In this document: positions 5,956 through 12,899 of the stretch, piece after piece | How positions within the stretch are numbered: the stretch's first letter is position 1 | Layout: each line of letters begins with the position of its first letter | NCBI GenBank assembly: GCA_007126835.1 | Contig: SLAO01000142.1 | Span: forward strand, 1 to 18,743 | Origin: Nitriliruptorales bacterium | GTDB taxonomy: Bacteria; Actinomycetota; Nitriliruptoria; Euzebyales; Egibacteraceae | Direction of reading: 5' to 3' | Length of the DNA stretch: 18,743 bases | Notes under the pieces: generated by a model | Told to the model about the DNA's origin: nothing | The model's database searches: none | The model's input: only the letters and a program-made list of their open reading frames with translations | Translations under genes and position numbers: made by a program

Positions 5956-7745
5956 CGCAGCTGATCACCTCTCGTCCCGCGGCTGTCCCCCCGGTGGACT
6001 TCACCGGCTGGGCCACGCCGTACGTGTTCTTCACCGGCAAGGGCGGTGTGGGCAAGACGACCACCGCGAGCGCGTCAGCGGTGGCCCTGGCCGACGCCGG
6101 TCGGCGGGTGCTGCTGGTCAGCACCGACCCGGCGAGCAACCTCGGCGACGTGCTGGGGGTCTCAGTCGGCAGCGTCCCGACCCCGGTGCCCGACGTGGCC
6201 GGCCTTGACGTGATGGACATCGATCCCGAAGTGGCCGCCCAGCAGTACCGCGAGCGCGTCGTCGGGCCCTACCGGGGCGTGCTGCCTGACACGACCGTCG
6301 CGACCATGGAGGAGCAGCTCGCCGGCGCGTGCACCGTGGAGATCGCGGCGTTCGATGAGTTCACCGCGTTGTTGGCCGACCACGACGTCACGTCCGCCTA
6401 CGACCACATCGTCTTCGACACCGCGCCGACCGGGCATACGCTCCGGTTGCTGTCGCTGCCGACCGCTTGGACCGGGTTCCTCCAGAACAGCCCCAGCGGG
6501 GCCAGCTGCCTGGGTCCGCTGGCCGGTTTGGAGGCCCAGCAGGCGCGGTACGCCGCTGCGGTGGATGCCCTAGCCGACCCCGTCCGCACGACCGTCGCGC
6601 TGGTCGCCAGAGCGGAGGTCAGCGCGCTGGCCGAGGCCGCCCGCGCCGGCGCCGAGCTCGCCGACATCGGCATCGCCAACCAGCAGCTCGTCGTCAACGG
6701 CGTGCTCGCCGGCGATCCCCAAGGTGACCTGATCGCCGGTGCGCTGCTCGACCGTCAGGCCCACGCGCTTGCGACCGGTCCCGACTCCCTGTCGGAGATG
6801 CCCACGGTCAGCGTGCCGCTCGTCGCCTCGGACCTGACCGGGTTACCGGCGCTGCGCGCCCTCGCCAACACAAACGGCGCGTCGGCACCAGCACAGGCCG
6901 ACGCTGCGGAACTGGTGGCCTCGACCCACGAGACTCTGGGGCGTCTCGTCGACGACCTTGCGCGCAGCGGCCACGGTGCAGTGATGACCATGGGCAAGGG
7001 CGGCGTCGGCAAGACCACCGTCGCCGCCGCGCTGGCCGTCGCCTTGGCCGACCGTGGCCTCCCCGTCACGCTGTCGACCACCGACCCCGCAGCACACCTG
7101 ACCCAGACGCTGGCCGGTGACGCCCCCGCCGGGCTCGAGATCGCGCGGATTGATCCGGCCGCCGAGACGGCCCGCTACCGCGACGAAGTCCTGGCCGCCG
7201 CCGGCGACCTCGACGACGAGTCCCTCGCACTGCTCGAGGAGGATCTGCGCTCGCCATGCACCGAGGAGATCGCAGTGTTCGGGGCGTTCGCCCGCACCAT
7301 GGCCGGCGCGGTCGACCGCATCGTCGTACTTGACACCGCTCCGACCGGCCACACCCTGCTGCTGCTCGATGCGGCGCAGAGCTACCACAAGCAGGTCGAA
7401 CGCACCGTGGGCGAGGTGCCCGACGAGGTGCGTGCCCTCCTGCCACGGCTTCGCGACCCCGAGTTCGCCAAGGTGGTGCTGGTCACCCACCCCGAGTCCA
7501 CCCCGGTGTTCGAAGCCAGCCGGCTCGCGGCCGATCTTGAGCGGGCGGGGATCAGCCCCTACGGCTGGGTCGTCAACGCCAGCTTCGGCGCCAGCGGCAC
7601 CCGCCACCCGCTGCTGCTGCGTCGCGCGGCGCTGGAGCAGAGCCACGTCGCCGACGTGGCGGCTCAGAGCTCACGCACGTGGGTCGCCGGATGGCAGCCC
7701 GAGCCACCCGTCGGCGCGGCCGCCTTGCGGGCGCTGATGGGCTGA
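5952..7745 (+). CDS. arsA: ArsA arsenite-stimulated ATPase (two-domain)
   Basis: A 597-residue ATPase made of two homologous halves, each with a deviant Walker A GKGGVGKTT (29-37 and 347-355) and the switch motif DTAPTGHTL (156-164 and 460-468). All three metalloid-binding cysteines are kept: GACTVEIAAF (Cys127), GASCLGPLAGLE (Cys186) and RSPCTEEIAVF (Cys435). It is therefore expected to be a true As(III)/Sb(III)-activated pump ATPase and not a Get3-like protein. The ATG overlaps the arsD stop. Its usual partner ArsB or Acr3 is not in the window; the ArsP-type permease at 2236-3288 is the only arsenic-type membrane protein nearby. No degradation or frameshift is seen. Confidence 0.96.
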   Translation: MTQLITSRPAAVPPVDFTGWATPYVFFTGKGGVGKTTTASASAVALADAGRRVLLVSTDPASNLGDVLGVSVGSVPTPVPDVAGLDVMDIDPEVAAQQYRERVVGPYRGVLPDTTVATMEEQLAGACTVEIAAFDEFTALLADHDVTSAYDHIVFDTAPTGHTLRLLSLPTAWTGFLQNSPSGASCLGPLAGLEAQQARYAAAVDALADPVRTTVALVARAEVSALAEAARAGAELADIGIANQQLVVNGVLAGDPQGDLIAGALLDRQAHALATGPDSLSEMPTVSVPLVASDLTGLPALRALANTNGASAPAQADAAELVASTHETLGRLVDDLARSGHGAVMTMGKGGVGKTTVAAALAVALADRGLPVTLSTTDPAAHLTQTLAGDAPAGLEIARIDPAAETARYRDEVLAAAGDLDDESLALLEEDLRSPCTEEIAVFGAFARTMAGAVDRIVVLDTAPTGHTLLLLDAAQSYHKQVERTVGEVPDEVRALLPRLRDPEFAKVVLVTHPESTPVFEASRLAADLERAGISPYGWVVNASFGASGTRHPLLLRRAALEQSHVADVAAQSSRTWVAGWQPEPPVGAAALRALMG

Positions 7746-7861
7746 ACGCAGTCGAAGGGTTCGGTCTGCCGCTGGTGGTCATGACTGCCTACCGGCTGGT
7801 GACGCTGCTATGAGCCTGTCTATCCGTCGACTCACAACCGTCACCCCGGTACGGTCCACGC

Positions 7862-7880
7862 GTCGGAGGACGCCTCCGAC
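7862..7880 (+). terminator. Perfect hairpin after arsDA
   Basis: GTCGGAGG, a three-base ACG loop and CCTCCGAC form a perfect 8-base-pair stem about 115 bases after the arsA stop and 50 bases before the usp start. There is no T-run after it, so it is not a classical intrinsic terminator; it could end arsDA transcription, act as an RNA-stability element, or sit in the usp leader. Confidence 0.4.
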
Positions 7881-7933
7881 CTTCCCGTCCGGTTCGATGC
7901 GGCTGCAGGAAGCCGCGCTAGGTGGTGAATGCC

Positions 7934-8395
7934 ATGCGCACGATGGTGGTTGGTGTCGACGGCTCGGAGGGCGGCCAGCGCGCCTTGGCGTCGGCGTTGC
8001 GGCTGGCGCAAGCGACGGGAGCGGCTCTGCGGGCCGTCCACGCGTGTGCGCGCCGGCCCGCGGACATCCCCGAAACGTACCTGGCGGACGCTCACGCGTT
8101 CGAGCAGGACGTGGAAGTCGCCCGGCGTCGGGGCGAGCAGATCTTGGAGGAAGCCCTCCAGGCCGCAAACGGGCAGAACTCGGGCGTGACCGTCGAGCGG
8201 CAAGTCGTCTGCGACGAACGGCCCGCCGACGTGCTCCGCCGCCAGGCCCGCGATAGCGACGCGGAGATGCTCGTCGTTGGGTCTCGCGGGCTCGGCGGCT
8301 TCTCAGGGCTGCTGCTGGGCTCGGTCAGCCAGCAGTGCGTGCAGCACGCTCCTTGCCCCGTCTTGGTCGTTCCCCCTGAGGACCGTCCGAGTTGA
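7934..8395 (+). CDS. Universal stress protein (UspA family)
   Basis: A 153-residue single-domain Usp. The first strand and loop are TMVVGVDGSEGGQRAL, with the Asp that contacts adenine. Near the C-terminus the ATP-binding run VVGSRGLGGFSGLLLGSVSQ fits the G-2X-G-9X-G(S/T) motif, so this member probably binds ATP. The ATG at 7934 is preferred over the GTG at 7922 because AGGTGG lies about eight bases before it. It follows arsDA on the same strand after 188 bases and converges on the reductase operon. Membership of the arsenic regulon is possible but unproven. Confidence 0.93.
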   Translation: MRTMVVGVDGSEGGQRALASALRLAQATGAALRAVHACARRPADIPETYLADAHAFEQDVEVARRRGEQILEEALQAANGQNSGVTVERQVVCDERPADVLRRQARDSDAEMLVVGSRGLGGFSGLLLGSVSQQCVQHAPCPVLVVPPEDRPS

Positions 8396-8456
8396 GCGGG
8401 ACCATCGCGGCCGAGGCCTCGCAGCCGGCCGGAGGGCCTGGACCTGGACCTGGGCC

Positions 8457-8482
8457 GGGGCCATGCTCGCAGCGGTGGCCCC
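8457..8482. terminator. Candidate bidirectional terminator hairpin
   Basis: Between the convergent usp and reductase genes GGGGCCA (8457-8463) pairs perfectly with TGGCCCC (8476-8482) across a 12-base loop. It lies 61 bases after the usp stop and 22 bases beyond the reductase stop. No T-tract follows on either strand. Just upstream are the small palindrome CGAGGCCTCG and a short run of CTGGAC repeats; nothing else is seen in this 109-base gap. Confidence 0.4.
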
Positions 8483-8504
8483 AGCAGCGTCGCAACCGGC
8501 CCCT

Positions 8505-11500
8505 TTAGGCCTGCTCGACCCGCTCTACCTTCACCCTGGTGTCGAGGAACACCGTGCCGCCTCCGACGTTGTCCACCAGCGGGGTGTCGGCGAGCACGTC
8601 GTCGTTGCGGCGCATCGCGTCGTTGACCATGAAGCCGGACGACCCACGCCGCGGGTCACCACGGACGATGTCACCGTCGATGATCTCCGGGTGCTCGCCG
8701 TGCAGGACAGGGCTCGCGACGCGAGCGCCGAGGATCGCGTCCTGCGCGCCGGTGATCCGCCAGTCGCTGACCCCTTGCTGCCGATGCCCGTAGTGGTGGG
8801 TCCCCGCGATGGAGCCGCGACGCACGCGTGACGTCAGCTTGGCCGCGCCGTCGACGCTGCCGGAGCGGGAGGTGATCCGCACCATCTCGCCGTCGGCGAT
8901 GCCGAGGTCGGCGGCGTCGTCGGGGTGGATCTGCACGTGGTTGCGGGGCCGGACCTCGTGCGCCCAGTAGTCGTACGCCGTCCGTGCCTTGGTCCGTGTG
9001 GATTCGCGGAACGTCGTCACGGTGAACGGGTACTCGGCCTCATCTGCGTCGGCGAGGCTGCGTCCCATCCCGTCGTCGGGCTCCCGGTAGGTCGCGGTGC
9101 CGTAGCGCATCCGGCCGGTCGTGGACTCCGGCGTGGTGGCGAGCACCTCATGCCACATCTGCAGCCCATACAGCGGGTCGACCTCCACGCCGATCGTGTG
9201 ACGATCCTCCTCGTCCCACGCGGCTTCGGGCGCCTCGAAGTAGCCGCCGCGAACCAGGACGTAGGCGGCGTGGCGCCACTCCTCGTCGGTGAGCAGATCG
9301 CGGTAGGCACCCACCGGGAAGCGCTCGGCGTAGGAGACCTCCTCGTCGGGCGCCTCCGGGGTCTCGGCGTTGTGGGCGAAGTTGCCGATTGCACGCACGT
9401 AGAAGTCCTCGGCTTTCTCGAACGGGAACATCTCGCCGGCGTGGGGCCCGTCCGGGTCACCGGGGATCGCGTCGGCGCCGAACCCCGCAAGACCGAGCTC
9501 CTTCGCGCAGTCGATGAGGAAGGTCTCCAGCATCATCGCCCTGCCGTCGTCGGTCCGACCGGTCAGCGGCTCCACGACCGGTTGGCGGATCGCCGAGCCC
9601 GGCGCGGTGCACGCGGCGGTCTGCTGGCCCATGAAGCCGTACTGGCCGTCGAGGAACATCACATCGGGCACGATGTAGTCGGCGTAGACGCTCGTCTCGT
9701 TGATGGTCGTGTCCACGGAGATGAACAGCGGGATCCTCGCCGGGTCGGCGAAGGTCTCCTCGAACCGCTTGCCGCCCGGGATGGAGTTGCGCTGGTTGAT
9801 GTAGTAGTTGATCCACACCTTCACGGGATAGGGGTACGCCTGGTCCGCGCCCGCGATTGCCTCCGTGGTGATGCCCGCGTGGGTGAAGGGGTACCAGGGC
9901 CGCTCCGAGGGGTACGGGTCGCCACCGTTGTCGGCCGCCTTGCGGTCGGCTTCGGCGGTCTGCTCGTAGAACACGTCGGAGCGACCGGACAGCCGCGCGA
10001 TGTGCGCGCCGGACGGTCCCGGCGCGTCCTCGACGGTCGCCAGGTCGTAGAGCCCGGAGTCCCACCCGGGGCCGCCCTGGTTGCGCACGACCCCGCCCTT
10101 GCGGTTGAGGTTGCCGATCAGCGCGTTGAGCATGTTGACGGCCATCCCGGCGTACACGCCTTGGGCGTGCATCGTCGCGCCGCGGTAGCACGACGCGGTG
10201 GCCCTGCGCCCGTGGCTGACGAACTCCTCGGCGAGGCCGGTGATCTGCTCGGCGGGGACCTCGCAGACCTCCGCCCACTCCTCGATGGTGCGACTTGAGG
10301 CCTCGTCGCGCAGCAGTTGAAGGCTGGATTTGACCGCCACCGTGGTGCCGTCGTCAAGCGTGACGGTCGTGTCGACGTACAGCTGTCCGGCATCGACGTC
10401 GACGTTCGCGGCCGGCTCGCCTGTGGCGGCATCCAGAACCACGTAGGCGTCGACTTCCACCTCGTCGTCGTCTTCTCCGTGGGTGACCGTCCGGTCGATG
10501 CCGACGTCACTGGCGCGCAGGAAGCGATGCTGCTGCTCGTGGCCCTCCTCGACGACGACGAGGAAGGCGCTGTTGGTCCACGACGGCTCGCCGTCGGCCT
10601 CGGCCGCATCCGCCGAGCAGTTCTCCAGATAGGCGGTGTCCTCGCGCTCGTTGTCGAAGATCCACTGCATCATCGCCAGGATCATCGCCGCGTCGGTGGC
10701 CGGCTTGATCGGCACCCACTCGTCGACGTAGTGCCGCGCGTGCTGGGCGTAGGGGTCGACGAGCACGACCTTGCCGTCCCCGTCGGCGTGGCGGTTGGAC
10801 AGGATCGGGGCGGAGGTGTTGACGCCGGGCTTCCAGCCCGCGCCGAGGCTCACGCCGAACATCAGCATCAGCTCGCCGTTGACGATGTCGCCGAAGAGCT
10901 GGTTGACCGAGTCGGGTTCGGGGTCGTAGTTGTAGCGTCCGGTGAACAGGTAGTTGGCGGTGTACCAGTTCATCTGGCACAGGTCGGTGTGGCTGACGTA
11001 GTTCGTGGACCCGAACGAGCCCAGGAACCGCTGGATCACGCTGGTCCGCGGGGTCTGCCCTCGCCCGGTGTTCCACACAAGCCCGTTGGAGACCGGTCCG
11101 AGCTCGGGCGCGTCGGGGTCGATGGGCGCGTCAGGGTCGAAGATCGCCCGCAGCCCCTCGACCTCGCGATCGTCGCCGGCGTCGGCGAACAGCCGGCCGC
11201 CCTCGACGACCTCGGAGATCAGCTGCTCCCAGCTGATGGTCTCGAACTCGCCGGAGCCGCGCTCGCCGGTGCGCTTCAGCGGAAGGCGCACCCGGTAGGG
11301 GTCGTAGAGGTACTGCAGCCCCGAGACGCCCTTCATGCACAGCGTGCCGCTTGCCCGCAGGGACTCGTCCAACGAGGAGTCGTAGGCGAGAGGCCGGTTC
11401 ATCGTGTTCGCCGGGTGGAACGGGTTGCCAAAGAGGGTGCGCGCCTGCCCGTCGCGCACGACCGCGCGCGTGCCGCAGCGGGCGTCGCACGACAGGCAGA

Positions 11501-12890
11501 TCGAGTTGACGACGTATTCGGCGTCGGTCGTCCCAGGTCCTGGCTCGCGCGGGTTGTAGGTGGGCGCGACGAGGTTGCGGACGGTGGCGTACCCGCCGGC
11601 GGTGCCCAGGCCGAGGCCACCCAAGACGGTAAGGAACCGGCGCCGGTCGTCCCGCTTGGCCGCGGCGAGCTCCTCAGCCGGCTTCGATTCGTCGACGTTG
11701 GCGGTGTTGTGGATCGCCCCCCGGTAGGGCAGGAACCACAGCAGGGCGGCCGCCACGGTCAGCGCGAACACGAGCAAGGCGATGCTCGCCAACCACCCCT
11801 GCTCGCCGAAGAAGGCAATGTCGGCGGGGACGACTCCCTCGAGGGTCCGCGACATCTGCTGACCGCCGATGACGATGTGCCAGCGGGCCGCCAGCATGCC
11901 GAGCATGCCGAGGACGCTGGCGACCAGCGCGAGGCGGAACGCCTGCGCCTCATTGGGAGTCCAGGCGGCGATCGCCAGTAGGGTGACGACCACGAGCCCC
12001 CCAAGCAGGAGCTCGACGCCGATGAACGACACGCCGTACACGCCGAACATGATCTCGGTGACCGCTGGCCAGACCTCGTCGGCGATGTAGGCGGAGAAGG
12101 CCAGCTCCCAGACGCGCAGCATCAAGTAACCGGCGAAGAATGTCGCGCCGCTGCCGGCCAGCAGTCGCATCATGCGCGGGTGCTCGCGCAGGAACCCAGT
12201 GGTGACGCCGACGAACAGCAGCCATGCGTATCCCGAGGCCATGGCCATGAAGAAGAACAGCGGGCCGAGCAGCGGCGTGCTCCAGATGCCGTAGGGCACC
12301 AGGACGAGGGTGGAAAGCAAGAACCCCGAGTAGGCGACAAAGCCGATCTCAGCGACGATCCGGGCGGTGTGCAGAGCCTTCTCGGTGCGCTCGCTGAGGT
12401 GCCGGGGCGGCGCGTCCAGCTTGTAGCCAAAGGACAAGAAGCCGTAGACCTTGCCGAGGAAGTCCGAACGCACCGAGGCTGCCCAGGCCATCTCGGCGCG
12501 GTGCATGTGCCACAGGTGGAAGGCGGTCAGGGCGACCAACGCTGCGAGGGCGTAGGCGCCCCACGGCATCACCGATTGAACGTTGGGGAAGACCACCACG
12601 CGCCACATCCGCAGTGGCTGGAACTCGTTGGCGAGCACCCCCAAGGGAATGGTCAAGAAGCACGCCAGCGCAGTGATCAGCGCGATGCGGCGCAGTCGCG
12701 CGAGCGCGGGCTCGTCCATCGCCCACGGCAGCCGCGGCAGGATCGAGATGATCAAGCTGCCGCTGCCGAACCCGGTCAATGCCAGGTACGCCCAGACGGC
12801 GCCCTGCCAGTGCACGGCCTCGTTGGGCAGCACGTACTGCTCCCCGCCCGTGTACGGGGTGCTTGCCAGCAGCTGTGCGAATTCGAGCAT
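8505..12890 (-). CDS. Fusion: NrfD/TtrC-like membrane subunit + TtrA-like molybdopterin oxidoreductase
   Basis: One uninterrupted 1461-residue protein. Residues 1-390 are an NrfD/TtrC-type quinol-linked membrane subunit with about nine hydrophobic helices (near 28-50, 68-90, 105-127, 178-200, 205-232, 243-266, 280-309, 316-342, 364-387). Residues 415-436 form a twin-arginine motif (DRRRFLTVLGG) plus hydrophobic stretch. From 460 on is a molybdopterin-guanine-dinucleotide enzyme: FS0 cluster cysteines 465, 468, 472 and 518 (CX2CX3CX45C), probable Mo ligand Cys638 in SHTDLCQMN, and a C-terminal MopB-binding domain (RPRNHVQIHPDDAADLGI). The wording around LPLKRTGERGSGEFE and PIDPDAPELGPVSN is closest to tetrathionate reductase TtrA; arsenate or selenate reductases are relatives. 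AAGGGAA precedes the ATG. No start codon with a ribosome site exists at the junction, so the fusion looks real. It starts nine bases after the partner gene. Confidence 0.92.
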   Translation of the reverse strand: MLEFAQLLASTPYTGGEQYVLPNEAVHWQGAVWAYLALTGFGSGSLIISILPRLPWAMDEPALARLRRIALITALACFLTIPLGVLANEFQPLRMWRVVVFPNVQSVMPWGAYALAALVALTAFHLWHMHRAEMAWAASVRSDFLGKVYGFLSFGYKLDAPPRHLSERTEKALHTARIVAEIGFVAYSGFLLSTLVLVPYGIWSTPLLGPLFFFMAMASGYAWLLFVGVTTGFLREHPRMMRLLAGSGATFFAGYLMLRVWELAFSAYIADEVWPAVTEIMFGVYGVSFIGVELLLGGLVVVTLLAIAAWTPNEAQAFRLALVASVLGMLGMLAARWHIVIGGQQMSRTLEGVVPADIAFFGEQGWLASIALLVFALTVAAALLWFLPYRGAIHNTANVDESKPAEELAAAKRDDRRRFLTVLGGLGLGTAGGYATVRNLVAPTYNPREPGPGTTDAEYVVNSICLSCDARCGTRAVVRDGQARTLFGNPFHPANTMNRPLAYDSSLDESLRASGTLCMKGVSGLQYLYDPYRVRLPLKRTGERGSGEFETISWEQLISEVVEGGRLFADAGDDREVEGLRAIFDPDAPIDPDAPELGPVSNGLVWNTGRGQTPRTSVIQRFLGSFGSTNYVSHTDLCQMNWYTANYLFTGRYNYDPEPDSVNQLFGDIVNGELMLMFGVSLGAGWKPGVNTSAPILSNRHADGDGKVVLVDPYAQHARHYVDEWVPIKPATDAAMILAMMQWIFDNEREDTAYLENCSADAAEADGEPSWTNSAFLVVVEEGHEQQHRFLRASDVGIDRTVTHGEDDDEVEVDAYVVLDAATGEPAANVDVDAGQLYVDTTVTLDDGTTVAVKSSLQLLRDEASSRTIEEWAEVCEVPAEQITGLAEEFVSHGRRATASCYRGATMHAQGVYAGMAVNMLNALIGNLNRKGGVVRNQGGPGWDSGLYDLATVEDAPGPSGAHIARLSGRSDVFYEQTAEADRKAADNGGDPYPSERPWYPFTHAGITTEAIAGADQAYPYPVKVWINYYINQRNSIPGGKRFEETFADPARIPLFISVDTTINETSVYADYIVPDVMFLDGQYGFMGQQTAACTAPGSAIRQPVVEPLTGRTDDGRAMMLETFLIDCAKELGLAGFGADAIPGDPDGPHAGEMFPFEKAEDFYVRAIGNFAHNAETPEAPDEEVSYAERFPVGAYRDLLTDEEWRHAAYVLVRGGYFEAPEAAWDEEDRHTIGVEVDPLYGLQMWHEVLATTPESTTGRMRYGTATYREPDDGMGRSLADADEAEYPFTVTTFRESTRTKARTAYDYWAHEVRPRNHVQIHPDDAADLGIADGEMVRITSRSGSVDGAAKLTSRVRRGSIAGTHHYGHRQQGVSDWRITGAQDAILGARVASPVLHGEHPEIIDGDIVRGDPRRGSSGFMVNDAMRRNDDVLADTPLVDNVGGGTVFLDTRVKVERVEQA

Positions 12891-12899
12891 GTGGTTCCC

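Noticed and set aside
11600..11700. Frameshift or stop making the NrfD-MopB fusion an artefact
   Set aside because: The frame is open through the junction, the linker is short and charged, and there is no ATG or GTG near the twin-arginine motif from which a separate gene could start.
10317..11981. A 554-codon plus-strand open frame opposite the reductase
   Set aside because: Antisense to the molybdoenzyme, which has clear conserved motifs; the plus-strand product has no recognisable features. The same holds for the plus-strand frames at 8925-10298 and 12180-13982.
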